Origin: Calycina herbarum
Lineage: Eukaryota; Ascomycota; Leotiomycetes; Helotiales; Pezizellaceae
Direction of reading: 5' to 3'
Assembly: GCA_001414485.1 (NCBI GenBank)
Contig: LLEY01000124.1
Location: 121,274-185,273, forward strand
Length of the DNA stretch: 64,000 bases
Shown: positions 23,215-36,062 of the stretch, one piece after another
How positions within the stretch are numbered: position 1 is the stretch's first letter
Layout of the letters: every line of letters starts with the position of its first letter
Program-made: the position numbers and the translations under genes
Notes under the pieces: model-generated
What the model saw: the letters and a program-made list of their open reading frames with translations, nothing else
Told to the model about the DNA's origin: nothing
Databases searched by the model: none

Positions 23215-23651
23215 TAACGTGTATATATAGCGAACCGGCTAAACAAGCGAACTAGCTAACTAAAAACACATCTAAAATCGCGATTTTGACATTTTAATAT
23301 CTCTACGAACTATTAATCAAAAGTTTTAAAATTAAAACTTTGATTTTATTACTATATATATATTTAGAATTCTAAGTTTCAGACGCTATATGATTTTACT
23401 TAGCGATTCGCTTAAAAACACCTCTGTAATCTTGTCTTTTTTCTTCTTCTTTTAATAACTTTTTAATATAAATTAGCCTCAGTCTTATATTTTATAACTT
23501 TTATATTTATATAGTAATGAAATCAAAGTTTTAATTTTGAAATTTTTAATTAACAATTCGTAAAGATATTAAAATGTTAAAATTACGATTTTAAGTGTGT
23601 TTTCAGTTAGCCGATTCGCTTGTTTAGCCGGTTTACTATATATACACGTTA
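23215..23651. mobile_element. MITE-2, 437 bp with about 140-bp inverted ends
   Basis: Both ends read TAACGTGTATATATAG inwards, followed by a doubled subterminal motif (ACCGGCTAAACAAGCGA, then a CTAGCTAAC or TCGGCTAAC variant). The match extends about 140 bp. Copy 1 of G2 has the empty site GAGTATTTCTT near 2600, showing insertion at TA. The subterminal AAGCGAxCTxGCTA resembles the ends of the Fot1-like elements at 27095 and 38427. There is no coding capacity; an 82-codon open frame across its right edge is chance. Confidence 0.9.
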
Positions 23652-26600
23652 TTTCTTCTAGTAGTCTATATCTTAAGACTACTTCTTTAAGGAATATAAA
23701 TACTAGTTCCTTAGCTATACTTAACTCTATATATAGTACTAAAATTATATACTTTATAAGTCGTTCTATAATAACTAGGATCGAGTTATACTTAACTTCT
23801 ATTATTAGATCTTTAGATTTTAGTAATTTAATAATAAAATCCTAAGATATTAATTTCTAAGGTATTCGTAGTATTAGAGTAGTATCTATCTATTTATAAG
23901 GTATATAGTAGGAAGTCTTATTCCTAGTATAGATATTATACTCTACTATTACTTTCTTAACTACTCTTAATACTCTATCGATATAGTAATATTATTTAAT
24001 CTACTAAAGTGTTCTACGAACTCCTTAGTAACTATACACTAGTACTACGTAGTATTCCTTAACGAATTCTTTTATATATAAAGTAGGAACCTAGAGTTTT
24101 CTATTCTTATATCGTCTTTCTTCTAATAGAAAACCTTAAGTGTCTCTTTCTTAAGCCTAGTATATTTTTTCTCTCTAAGGATTAATATTTTCTATTATAG
24201 CAATCTTATATACTACTAGAGCTAAATCTCTATTTTTAAGAGTTTTTAAGATTATAATCTTTTTATACTCTTTATTTCCTTTATATCTAGGTTTCCGACT
24301 AAGAGTATTAGCTCGAGAGTTTAGCGTTCTCTTTATATAGTATATAACTATATTAAATCCTTCTAGTATTTCTAACTATCTAGCTAACTACTTAGTTATA
24401 AGTTTCTTAGTTATTATAAATATTCTAAGGTTCTTATAATTAGATAAAACTATAACCTAGTATTTTACTAGCTATAAATAAATTCTCTAGTATTCTAAAG
24501 CTAATACTATAGTAAGTAATTCTTTATCAAAGATACTATAGTTTTATTATACTAGGTTAAATGTTTTAGAATAATATATAATAGATATAAGTTTTCTTTT
24601 ATTATTTAGTTATAAGTAGACTATACCTACTACTATATCTAAAGTGTCTGTTTTAATTATATTAGACTTATCTACGTTGAAATCGTATAAAATAGGTTTC
24701 TCTATAAATCTTATCTTAATCTTTTAAAAAGCATCTTTAGTATATTTATTCTAAGTAAACTTAACTACCTTCTTTACTAGTTCCGACATTAGTTTAGTAA
24801 TCTTTATATAGTTCTTAATAAATAGATAGTAAAAGTTTATAAATCTAAGGAAAGACTATATATCCTTAATATTCTCTAGTAACTTCTAGTTTAGAATATC
24901 TTAGATCTTTACTAGATCTAATTCTATTTTCTCTAAGCTAAATACCTATTCTAGGAAAAGTGTCTAAGTTACTCTAAACTCGTATTTTAAGAGTTTTAGT
25001 TAAGAATCTACTTTTATAAGACGTTATAAAACTTCTTTAATATATTCTTTATATTCTTCTTCTTTTTCTAAGATTAGAATATTATCTAGATAATAGATTA
25101 CTATTACTCTTAGAAGATCTCTTAAAATATTATTATTTTATCTTTAATATATAGCTAGTATATTATATAGTCTAAATAATATAACTATATATTTATAAAG
25201 ACCTAATAGTAAGACGAATACTATTTTCTATTTATCTCTGACTTTTATCTATATAAGTTTATAAGCGTTTTATTAATCTAGTTTTATAAATCGTACTACC
25301 TTATCTAACTTATCTTATAAGTATTAACTAGCTAGTAGTAGATAAGCGTTCTTAACTATAGCGTAATTTACTTCTTAGTAATTAATATATACTCTTCTAT
25401 CTAGGTTGTCTTTTTTCTTAATAATAAGTATATTTAAAGTAATTAGTAACTTAGATTTTCTAATATATCCTTTCTTAATACCTTTCTTTATATAACTTTC
25501 TATTCTCTATAAGCTTTTCTAGTTATATAACCGAAGTTTCTACTTCGAGAAGTAATAACTCTTCTTTAATTTAATCTTATAATCTTATAGACGATGTTCT
25601 AGTAAGGCTTATAAGTCTTCTAGGTTTTTAAACAAAGCTCTAAATTCTCTATACTATATAGGTATTTCGTTATTAACTGCCTCGCTAACCTGTAGAGTAC
25701 CCTAGGCTAGATGTTCTAGCGTATTAGAAGAGGTAGCGCTAATCTCGTTCTAGTCTTATAGTTATAATTACAAACCTATATAATTATATTAACTAAAAGT
25801 TATTATTTAAGCCTTCTAGTTAATATCTAGATTATATTCTTAAATCTATAGTATACTAAGTATTACTTCCTTACTTCCTATTTTAATAATATCGAATTAT
25901 ATATCTAAACAGTATTCTCTGATATTAACTTTTATTAGAATAGTTTATTAGTTAATAATTCTATCCTAGTATATAACGTCTATTCTATTAACTACTCCTA
26001 AGCGGTATAGTCTTATACCTCTAATTAGAACGTTTAGCTTCTTTAAAGCTATTAGAGAAAGAAAATTACCTATTACTCTAGAGTTAATTAAAACTCGGAG
26101 TTTCTTTTCTCTTATTTTTATAGTTACTACTAACTAATTCTCTTTAGAGGTAGCGTTTAATTCTCCTATAATAGCACTAGTTTCTAGTTTAATATAGTAA
26201 ACTTCGAATCTTCGTTTACTATTATCTTCTTTCTAAGAGCTTAGAAAGAATATTACCTTTTTATTATTAGAAAAGGCTATCTTATATATTAGACTATCTT
26301 CTATAGTTCTCTTAGATTCTAAAAGTGTTCCTATAAAACATTTCTCTATAAACTAGTCTAATATAGCTCGTAGTTTATACTAAACCTATTTAATAGTTTC
26401 TCTATATAAAATTTTAGTAGTCTATTATTTATCTTTTATAACTTAGTAAAATTCTTAGATTAAGTTAGCTTAGAGGTTTACTTTCGTAATCTTAAATATC
26501 TACTAATCTTCTAATCTCTTAAATACTATTATAACTCCTTTTTCTACTCTTAATACTTAATATTTCTTATTAATTACTAAATAGTAATCTTAGCTAGGTA

Positions 26601-27094
26601 GATAGGTAATAATATCTAACTTTAGATATCTATTATATTTATTAAACTCTCTTAGGTAATACTACTACTATCTAGTAGTATTGTCTTTTAAGTTAGTAAC
26701 TATCTAGATATCTCTTCTCTAGGTAGTTATTTAGTATTATCTACTCTAGTCCTAGTTTCTTAAATTCGATAGTTTCTCTTCTAGTAATAGAGCTAACTAT
26801 AGTTACTCGATCTTAATCGTTCTATACTATTATATAAGTAGTTAAGATAGTAGAATTAATTTCTTAAGTAGAATATAAGCTCTAGAAGTTAGGTTTCTAG
26901 CCTTCTATATATATCTATCTATTTTCTCTTTTAAAGGTTCTAATAAATACCTATGTTTCTTCTTCTTTAAGTTTATATATTCTAAGATCTACTTCTAATA
27001 AGTTAGATACTAATTCTAATAATTCTAATAAACTTATTAATAGTAATAATTCGTACTCTACTTAAAAAGATAAGTTGTATTCTATTTCTAACTA

Positions 27095-28224
27095 TAACGT
27101 GTTTTATAAGCGAGCTAGCTATATAAGCGAGCTGGCTACTTTTTAAACTTTATAATAATTATTAACTTCTAGTTATATTATCTCTACTAAACAACGCCTA
27201 AATGTCTTCTAACGAAAACAAGATTAACTTAGCTATCTAAGCACTTGAAAACGACGTGTTAATTACCTAACAAAGTGTTACAAAGGCTTATAATACCCCT
27301 CGATCTACTATTTTAAGCCGACGCGTCGGAATCTAACTAAGACGCGATTACGAGCCTAATTCGAAGAAACTTACGAAGCTAGAGAAGGAGGCGATAATTA
27401 GGTATATATTAAAGCAGGATTTAAGAGAGTTTTCGTCTATAAAGGATATAGTATAAGATATAGCTAATAACTTACTAAAGAAGCGTAACAGGTAGTCTAT
27501 AGATAGGAACTAGCTAGACAACTTTATTCAGTATATACCTAAGCTAAAAACTTAATAGAGTTGTTCTTATAATTATTAGTAAGCTTTAACTAAAGATCCG
27601 TGGATTATTAGCTTATAGTTTATACTTATATAGTTATTTAAGAATAAACATAGTATTATAGACGAGGATATATATAATTTTAATAAGACCGGTTTTATAA
27701 TAGATGTTATATTATCTTAGCTTATTATTATAAGTTTAGAGATATATAGAAGACGTAAAAAAGTTTAGCTAGGTAATCGCGAATAGGTTATAGTTATTTA
27801 AGAAGTTAATATAATAGGTTAGATAATAGTATTAATATAGAAAGAAATCATAGATCTTCGTAAGATAACTAAGTATAAGAGTTATAAAAGGAAATATATT
27901 TAGAGTTAAGAGATATTAATAGTAGAGGAGGTAATTAGTTTAATTACTTCTATAGAAAATAGCGATTAGAAGAGTAGTAGAGAGATAAAAAAGAAGGTTT
28001 AAGTAGAGAGGTACTATAGACGTTATAGCAAAATTAGATATAATTCTCGGACTTATTAAGTAGAAATAGTAGATACTAAAGATAGTAACAACTCTGAATA
28101 ATCTTATAGTATCTTATATAATATAATAGCTTATTCTAGTATTAAGTAATTTATATTTAAAAATAAGTTATTTAGAAAAGTAGCTAGCTCGCTTATATAG
28201 CTAGCTCGCTTGTGAAACACGTTA
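27095..28224 (+). mobile_element. Deleted Fot1/pogo-like element, copy 1
   Basis: This 1130-bp element has inverted ends TAACGTGTTTTATAAGCGAG and CTCGCTTGTGAAACACGTTA, and the motif AAGCGAGCTxGCTA is doubled inside each end. The empty site is visible in G2 copy 1 near 6725. It holds a plus-strand transposase relic lacking the catalytic core after the first Asp. The 38427-39537 element is the same deletion derivative, so the short form has itself transposed. Confidence 0.9.
27198..28110 (+). pseudogene. Fot1/pogo-like transposase relic, internally deleted
   Basis: From MSSNENKIN the frame shows a CENP-B-type helix-turn-helix (SVTKAYNTPRSTILSRR), then IYNFNKTGFIIDVI, which matches the first catalytic region NFDETGF of Fot1/pogo (DDE_1) with Asp to Asn. 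GNRE followed by stop and VIVI comes next. The sequence then jumps to a C-terminal knuckle-like RRYSKIRYNSRTY. The second and third catalytic acidic motifs are absent, and several TAG/TAA stops are present. Confidence 0.8.
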
Positions 28225-29250
28225 TATTATAATTTTCCTTAAAAAGTAGATCTCTATTATTATTAGTATCTTATACTCTATTAACTTATAACTTAATTCC
28301 TTTGTTTAGCTATAGATATATAGTACTTGTTATTATATTCGTAGTATCTATTTTAATCTATATACTATATTCTCTAGCTTCGAGTTCGTTGTTTATAAGT
28401 TTAGTTTTATTAAGTAAGACTACTTCTTTTTAAATAGTAGCGTTGACTTATCTCTTCTCTTTAGAGTCTTTCTTCTTACTATACTCCTTTACTCTATAGC
28501 TAGAGAGGCTATAGTTATAATATAGGTTTTACTTATATCGACGATTTCGCTTCTTCTAGGAAAGTCCTCTTTTCTTTAGAAAGGTCTTTTTCTATATAGC
28601 GTTTACCTTCTTACTATGTTTATTAGTATAGGAGTGCTTCTACTTTCCTAACTCTTTACTCTTCTCTCTATATCTAGGGTTACTCTTTCTAAATTCGTAT
28701 AGATAGTTATCTAGCTAGACGACCTTCTTAATTATATCTATAATAGTTTAGAACTATAAGTTCTATTTAGCTATTTTCTTATAAATATATACTTTTAATC
28801 CTCTATAAAAGAGTTCTATAAGAGTAATAATATCCTATCTCGATTTCGTTCTATAATATTAAAACTTATTAGTATAATTTATTACTAATCTAGTTTAGTA
28901 TAGATTTAAAAGCTTATATATAGTTGTTTAGATAGTGTCGAAGTCTTTAAAGACTTTTCTAATAGTTACTTTAAATCTTCTCTAAGATTTAAATATAATC
29001 TTAGTTAATTCTATCTTTCTATCTTTATTCTTATTTTTAAAGAAATCCTCTAAATATAGCTAAGCCTATTCTAATACTAATCCTCTTAGGTAAGAAATAG
29101 TAAAGATAGTTTATGAATTATAATTACCTTTAAATTTATTAGAGTTAAAGTTAAAGTAGATATCTATTTAGAGAAGGAATAAGTCGAGTTTCTTTCGCTT
29201 CTTATAATACGTATCTAGTATCTTAACTTTAATAGATTCAAGTACTTTAA

Positions 29251-31700
29251 TAGCCGGTTCCTCTTCTACAGCGTATTCGCTTATAGTCGGTAAAAGCAAG
29301 TGTCCTATAAACTCAAGTGTCTTATATAGCCGGAATAACATCGGGAGTGGAATATCTACTAAAACCACTACTTAAATAGATAAATAATATCTTATATTAC
29401 TACTCTAATCGTCTATTCCAAAGTCTATAAAATCTATATTTGCTCTTATTAAGTTAATTAAAGATATACTCTCTTAAGAAGACGATAGATAATTAGGAAT
29501 CTCGTCCTCGCTACTGTCTAGGTAATCTAGGACTTCTTTACTACTTTTAAGATATAATTAACCTAAAGTAAAAGATACTTCTAGCTCTTCTTCTTCTTCT
29601 TCTTATAACTGTAGCAGAGGAATAAGATCCTTGGATTAATATGTCTTAAGCTTGTTAATTACTTATACTAATTTAGGATAAAAGTCTAGTAAGAGAGTAT
29701 AACGCTTAAACTTATTAGGCTTCTTATCTAGCTCTTAGATATAGATAAGGTCTTCTAGTAGAGAGAGTATATCGTTCTTCTTATATTATATAAGTCTAGT
29801 CTTATATACTCTCTCGTCTTTACGTACCTATATACTCTTATCTATAAGAGCTTTCCTAGCTTTATTAATAGTAGCCGAAAGCTTCTTTTCCTTTATATAT
29901 AAAGCCTCGGTTCTCTTATTCTTATTCCTCTTCTATATCTTCTCTTATAACCTAGTAATAGCCGCTCCTCCTCTCTTATATATACTCCTCCGTGAATTAC
30001 TCTTACGCTTAGCGTCGACGAGTAGTTTTTACTAGAGAGCGTGATATTAAACTGTCGTAAGATATACCTTCTTAAGCGATATACTAACTTACGTTATTAT
30101 CTTCTTAAATAGATTAATAGAAGGATTAGAAAATTAAGTAGAATCTTAAGAGCCTAGAGCTTATACAGTTATAGTAGTAGTCTAGGTTTCCTCTAGACAA
30201 GTAGGAGGAAGACGAGATAGCTCTAGATTAGTAACGTTGTCTATTATTCTTTTCTTCTTATTATACGACCTTGTCTTTTTCTAGATAGCTTTCTAACTCG
30301 GCGGATAATAACTAGACTTAGCAAAGGCGTTCTTAATTATATAAATCTTAATTATTTATATACGTATCTAGGTAAGATCTTAGAAGAAAGAAGCGACTAA
30401 ATACTTAAAGTCTAGACTATAAAGAGCGTTAGTAATCGCTTACTAATAGTACTCTTTAAAGAGTCGGAAAACACTAACGTCTGCTAGCTATAGAATATAT
30501 ATATAATAGAAGAGAAAGTACTATAGAAGTATATAGTTTTTATAGTACTTAAGAACGAAGAGATCGTATTAGTAAGTCTTATAGCTATTAAGAAGTAATA
30601 TCCTCTATAGCTTATCTAGCCTAGCTCCTAGCTCCTTAATAAGATAGTCGGTATATACTATAATAATAGTATTATTAATATAGCTAGTTAAAGAGTAATC
30701 TACAAACTCTTTTCTAGTTAGCTCGTCTACTATCTAGTTATCTATTATCTTCTTTCCTAGCGTAATAACAAAAGAAGCCGCTGCTCTCCTATTAGTATAG
30801 ATCGTCTCTATTATAGTTACCGACTTCCTATTCTTAGGATTAGCTATATATATCTCCTTCACTTTTATAGGAACGATAACGTTCTTACTTCCTATATAAC
30901 TAACTCGAGCTTCTGACTCGTCTATATTCTAGATATTCTTAGCCTTCTAGATCTTATATTACGTAAGAGCAGTAGTATACCTATTAAACCACGTCTTAAT
31001 CTCCTTCTTAGTATACGATTCGAGCCTCTTAAAGGTAATTAGCTTCTTTTTTAGAGTATATAGATCCTTGTTCTTCTTTAGCTAGTTCTAGAACTACTAA
31101 TTAGACGGCGGTAGCTAGGGAGAGTTCTAGGACTAAGAAATTAGCTAATTATTAATAGCAGAATCAAGAGAATACTATACCTTCTTAAGATATACGATCG
31201 TAGCCTTTACTATTTAGTACGTAGCTCCTAGTCCTATCTTCTACTACTTATAATAGTACTATCGGACAGCCTCCTCCTAGCTCTTATTTAATACCTTATT
31301 ATTACTACTATATATATTATATACACCTTCCGAGTTACACTTCCTCTTTTTAGCTCTCTAGATAGCCTTCTATACCGACGATTCGTTTATACTATATATT
31401 CTTACTTCTATAGTTACTACCTCGCGACTATCTTATTCCGTAGTTTATTCTACAGCCTTCTATATACGCTTCTTTTCTTCTAATTTATTAGAAGAGAGAG
31501 AGAGTAAGGAACTGCGAATAGCCTCTATTATATTAATTAATAGACGCGTTGTATATTAATAGAAATAAGTAAGATAGTTAAATATATATAATTTAGATAG
31601 GAAGCTAATCTACGGGATTTTCTTAGTAGAACACTTGAGTTTGTAGAACACTTGCTTTTACTAACTATAAGCGAATACGCCGTAGAAGAGAAACCGGCTA
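29251..31700 (-). mobile_element. Pogo-like DNA transposon, 2450 bp, with TTAA at both edges
   Basis: Inverted ends TAGCCGGTT(T/C)CTCTTCTAC match over about 70 bp (29251-29320 and 31631-31700). It is inserted in G2 copy 2; G2 copy 1 keeps the empty site ACTTTAACCTTA near 13815. Comparing the two, TTAA is present once in the empty site and on both sides of the insert. This differs from the TA duplication usual for pogo elements. A minus-strand transposase relic occupies most of it. Confidence 0.85.
29480..31600 (-). pseudogene. Pogo-like DDE transposase relic
   Basis: Minus-strand translation gives NIDESEARVSYIG near 30900-30930, which matches the NIDE-type first catalytic motif of fungal pogo-like DDE_1 transposases. 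The segments PKNRKSVTIIETIYTN and RILLLNSYKTYQ (the LLLDGHxxHQ motif with Asp to Asn, Gly to Ser and His to Tyr) follow, then ILQLADVSVFR (the LQPLDVGVF motif). The order and spacing are those of the family. All damage visible in the motifs is C:G to T:A. It is inactive in this copy. Confidence 0.8.
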
Positions 31701-31895
31701 TTAACCTTATAGAGCTCGAGGGTGTCTAGTATACTAATATTGTCGTCGTTTCTAGCTAACTATGTACTAGTAGGTGTTCTTCTAGTAGTACTTCTAGATG
31801 TTCCTACGACGTTGACTTAGCTAGTATTTAGGCTAGCTACGGTGGTAGGGTTTGCTAGAGCTATAGCGACTAAACTTCTAAGTAGATACTTAAAG

Positions 31896-32357
31896 TATAA
31901 CGAAACTTAAACAAACTAAACAAAGATAACTAAGTCTTAAAAGTTAGTATATAAGTAAGAAGTACAGATACGCCGAGGTGTTTACTTAGAAGTAAACTCG
32001 TTACTTATATTAAAGATATTAAATAAGATAATAAGATTAATAACTAAAGTTAAGTACGAAGCTCCTATCTAATAGTAGACGTACTAGTCTTATATAGAAC
32101 CTTCTGTTCTAGTTAGAGTTCTATTCTATAGAAGTTCTAAAGATAGAGTCTAACTCTAATTCCAGGGCTACTAGAAACTAGACTCTATTACCTAACTGCT
32201 CCTTAACCAAGTCACGTGATATAACTGTAATAAGATCTATAGATTACCTGTTTAACATATCTAATCCTTCTTTCCTCTTCCGGGTTCTAATAGTACTTGT
32301 TCTATTAGAACGTCGCTTAGACTTCACTAGTTACGTGCTAGTATATGATTTATATTA
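31896..32357 (-). repeat. G2 copy 2 LTR, 5' end of the element
   Basis: A 462-bp LTR, TATAACGAAACTTAAAC to GATTTATATTA, followed by the target duplication CTAGG. It contains an extra stretch (CTATTCTATAGAAGTT) relative to the partner LTR at 21417. Confidence 0.85.
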
Positions 32358-32362
32358 CTAGG

Positions 32363-34436
32363 CCGTGCTTTCTCGTCTAGAGTAACTATAGAGTTTAGAA
32401 TCGTATATAGATTAGATTATTTTCGTATATAGTTCTTCGTTATTTAGAACCTATAACCGGTTCTAGAATCTTAGCTTTTCTTCGTTTATAATTATATATT
32501 TAGATATTAATATCTTAAGCTTTAAGCTAGTAGAGAACGTTCTTTTGCCTTATTATACAGCGTCCTTTATTACTCGAAGGTTAGTATCTACTTCTTCGGT
32601 TATTATCTAGAGTTCTTAGAGAGTTCTTTCGTTATCTAAGCTTGTCTCTTACGTCTATATAGCTTCTTACGTCTATACTAGGTTCGCTTTTATAATCTCT
32701 AGAGTCTATTTTTCTTCGTTTATAAACTTAAGAAGTTACTTCGTATAATAATCGATTCGTTCGTCTATAGTATTATCTAGTATATCTTATTCTTATTATA
32801 AAAGAGCGTCTACTTAAATATTATCCTTCTCTTTAATATATATAATTATAAAGTTATACTTCGAGAGAGCTAGAGACTATTATATTTATTATTCTATAAG
32901 CTTCTAAACTATTATAAAGTACTTAAGATTCTTATAATCTATTTAAATTTTAAAGCTATCTACGCTTTGTAACTTAGAATCCTAAGCCTCTAGACACTAT
33001 ATAATAGCTAGTATCTCTTTATCGTAGATTTCGTAGTTATATTTAGTAGATAAGTTCTTTTTTAAAAAGAAGACATAGAGTTATAATAGTCTTTCGTCGT
33101 TATATTATATAAGCACGCTACTAATATACTAGCTAGAAGAGTTTATTTCTATAATCGTTTATCTTTTATACTCGAATCGTATAAGAGCTAGAGCTATTAT
33201 AAATATATACTTAAGTCTTTTAAAGATATCTTAATATTCGTTTGTTTATATAAACACGTGTTCTTTATAAGTAAGTTTTATAAGAGGTCTTATAATATTA
33301 GAATAGTTCTTAATAAAGTTTTAGTAGAAGTTTATAAAGCTAAGAAAGCTTTATATAGCTTTAACTATTATAGGTACTTCCTAGTCTAGGATTACTTTTA
33401 TCTTTTCTAGATCTATTTCTACTTTTAAGTTAATATTAAGAATAAACTCTAGATACTTCGTCTATATAACTAAGAATTCGTATTTATTAATATTAAGAAA
33501 GAGCTCTACGTCTTTAAGCTCTTTTAGAATATACTTAACTTATTTCTTATATTCTTCGAGAGTTTTATCTATAAAGATTAGAATATTATCTATATAAGTA
33601 GAGTAGAAGTTATTAAGATATTTTTATAGTATCTAGTTAATATATCTTTAGAATATACTTAGTACGTTTATAAGTCTAAAAGAGGTAACTATCTATTTAT
33701 ATAATCTATATCTTATATAAAAAGCTATCTTCTATTTATCTCCTTTTATAATTCTAATTCTATAAAAAGCCTAGCTTATATCGAGTTTCGTATACTATCT
33801 TATCTTACTAGCTTATTATAAGGTTTCGTAGATTAGAGAAAGTAAGTACTAGTCTTTTCGTATAACTTTTTTTAGTATATAGTAATTAATATAAAACCGT
33901 AGACCTTCTCCTAGCTTTCGTATAAAGAGTATAAGAGTAGTAGTAGAAGAGTTACTAACTCGAATCTAGTCTTTGTCTATATACTTTATAAGCGTTCTTC
34001 GAAGAATAAGAAGTTTATCTAAAGACATATTATAAAGTAGTCTCTAAGAGACCGTAGCTTTCTTTCTATCTTCTTTTATAAGTTTAATCTAGTAGTCTAT
34101 TCTATTATCTTATAAAGAAGGTACTTTGTCTAAGTCTTTTAAGTAAAAAGCGCTAAGATAATCCTAGAACTATAGTAGCAGCTTTGTTCGAGGATCTATC
34201 TTCGTCTTCTTTATCTTCTTAAGTATTTTAGCGATATCTCGTAAGCTAGCTAAGAATACTTATATATTTTAATAAGACTTATTCGTTATTATTTAAAAAG
34301 CCTTAATAAAGATAGACTAGTAATCGACAGAGGAATTCGTATAGCCTACTTCTAGGTTTTTAGCTTAATTTTATATAAGCGTTTTTATTAAGAAGATAAA
34401 GTATTTAGAAGTACATTTACCTACTTTAAGTAAGGG
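32363..34436 (-). pseudogene. Element C pol relic, part 1: RT, RNase H, start of integrase
   Basis: Minus-strand reading shows the linker LRDIAKILKKIKKTKIDPRT near 34160-34240. The reverse transcriptase follows with YIDNILIFIDKTLEEYK near 33550-33603 (the family motif YLDDILIYS, second Asp changed), then RNase H, and the integrase zinc-binding part ending at the G2 copy 2 insertion. The other part lies at 20210-21411. Upstream it is cut at 34436 by a Tc1-like element. No gag is found upstream on the same strand within the window. Confidence 0.82.
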
Positions 34437-34493
34437 CCCACTCTATCAAAAAGTCGCGACGCGTTTTTGAGACTCCTACAACAACACCACACT

Positions 34494-36062
34494 ATGCCAC
34501 CACAACGCACTCCCCTACGCTCTGTCAGCGGTAATAGGCCCCGTGGATCGGAAACTTCACCTTACGACCGAGGGAAATGCGTTAGCATGCGTAATGCGGG
34601 CGTATCTCAACGCTAAATCGCCGCCGACATTGGGCTCTCTCGCAAAGCCGTGAGAGAGGCTATTAGACTCGACAACTACAACAGACAGGGTGCCTCTCTG
34701 CCCTAGAGCGGTTATCCACCTACTTATACGGACCGAGACAAAAGATTAATACTACGCTATATACGAATACACCCTAAGTTATCCTTTAACAAGCGACGCG
34801 CCGAGACTGGTCTTGTAATAAGCAACACCTATATTAAGGACCTTTGCCGCGTAGAAGGCATAACACATTAGCGTGCGAAGAAGCGGCTAGAACTCACAGA
34901 GGAAGTAGCAGCGAAAAGGCTTTTCTGGTGCCGGTGTAGAGCTTATTAGGACGTTGTACGGTGGAAAACTTATATATAGAGTAACGAGTGTTCAGCGGAG
35001 CAGGGTAAGGGGTAAAAACAGGTCTGGGTTTAGAGTACGTGTCACGAATCACGTGCCAGCACGTGACAAAGTGAAGTCCAGGCGACGCCCTGACAGGACG
35101 AGCACTATTGTAACCCTAGAAAGAAGAAAGGATTGGATGTGGTAGGACATGCAATCCTGGGGATCTCACTACAGTTATATCACGTGACTCGGTTAGGAGC
35201 AGTCAGGTGATGGAGTCCAGTTTTAAGGAGCCCTGGAAATGGAGTCGGACTCCATCTTCGGGACTCCTGCCAAGCAGGACTCCAAACATGAACGAAGGTT
35301 CTATATAAGACTGGCACGTCTGCCATTAGATAGGAGCTTCGTGCTCAACTTTAGTTATTAATCTTATTATCTTGTTTGACATCTTTGATACAAGTAACGA
35401 GTTCACTTCTAAGTGAACAACCCGGCGCATCTGTACTTCTTACCTGCATACCAACCTTCGAGACTTAGTCATCTTTGTTTAGTTCGTTCGAGTTTCGTTA
35501 TAGTACGCCGGCTGATAAATAGAAGCTATCCCACGTTATAACCTATAAGAAAGGAAAGCAGCTGCGTACTATAGTATAGGCTTGTTTTTAGAGGGATATA
35601 CAACGTTCTCTCTTATATATTATAGACCGAGACTTTAAGTCAAAGAAGTATAGGTATACCGCTAACTCCTATATCGAAGTCCTAGACGCGAACCTTACCG
35701 AGTACTACTCTAACGACCTGATCTTTATATAGGATAATACGGCTATATATACAACTTACGCGGTTAGAGAGTGGTTTAAGTTAAATAGTATTAGGACTAT
35801 AGATTAGCTACCTTATTCCTCTAATCTTAACTCTATTAAGTATACTTAGAAGGCTCTTAAGAAGATAGTTTACCAGATATACTCTACGCTATAGAATTCT
35901 AGAGGTGAAAGTAAGGCTAATAGAACTGCTTTAGAGGAAGCTTTGAAAGTAGTATAAGACGCTCTCTCTAACTCCCTCTTTAAGAATCTTATAGCTAGTA
36001 TACCGGATAGAATTACAGCTTATATTATAGTAGATAGCTAGTATACTAAATATTAGAGCTAA
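34494..36062 (+). pseudogene. Tc1-like transposase relic, split by a solo LTR
   Basis: It starts at the ATG at 34494 (MPPQRTPLRSVSG) with a helix-turn-helix (IAADIGLSRKAVREAIRL) and the GYPPTYTDRDKRLI linker. The catalytic motifs are recognisable in order: SNECS before the insertion (the DE-C-S first Asp region, Asp replaced), DNTAIYTTYAVREWF near 35735-35780 (second Asp), and LPYSSNLNSIKYT near 35805-35850 (the SPDLNPIE motif). The reading frame resumes in place once 35040-35507 is removed. Several TAG stops stand where Trp is conserved in the family. Confidence 0.85.
35040..35502 (+). mobile_element. Solo LTR of the G2 family inside the Tc1-like transposase
   Basis: A 463-bp LTR, TGTCACGAATCACGTG to CGAGTTTCGTTATA, with the perfect target duplication GTACG (35035-35039 and 35503-35507). 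It is the least mutated G2-family LTR here, with normal GC content. It keeps two CACGTG boxes near its start and a TATA-like TATATAAG near 35303, as expected of a retrotransposon promoter. A 63-codon open frame across its left edge is chance. Confidence 0.93.

Larger units (their letters stand above)
22380..29215 (-). pseudogene. G2 copy 2 gag-pol relic
   Basis: Collinear with the copy 1 coding region at 1765-7650 and similarly ruined. The RT motif lies near 25070-25100, and the gag knuckle region near 28500-28560 (minus strand). Two DNA elements interrupt it, at 23215 and 27095. Comparison with copy 1 shows RIP has hit the two copies at partly different sites. Confidence 0.78.
21417..32357 (-). 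mobile_element. G2 copy 2: full-length Ty3/gypsy chromovirus with three nested DNA elements
   Basis: LTRs at 21417-21862 and 31896-32357 are flanked by the perfect target duplication CTAGG (21412-21416 and 32358-32362). The internal region is collinear with G2 copy 1, apart from a MITE (23215-23651), a deleted Fot1-like element (27095-28224) and a pogo-like element (29251-31700), each absent from copy 1. Without them it is about 6.9 kb. It interrupts the element C integrase. Coding is minus-strand and destroyed by stops. Confidence 0.92.

Noticed and set aside
23597..23845. 82-codon plus-strand frame
   Set aside because: It crosses the right edge of MITE-2 into the G2 relic; chance open frame without protein features.
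34954..35145. 63-codon plus-strand frame
   Set aside because: It runs from the Tc1-like relic into the solo LTR; the junction is an insertion boundary.
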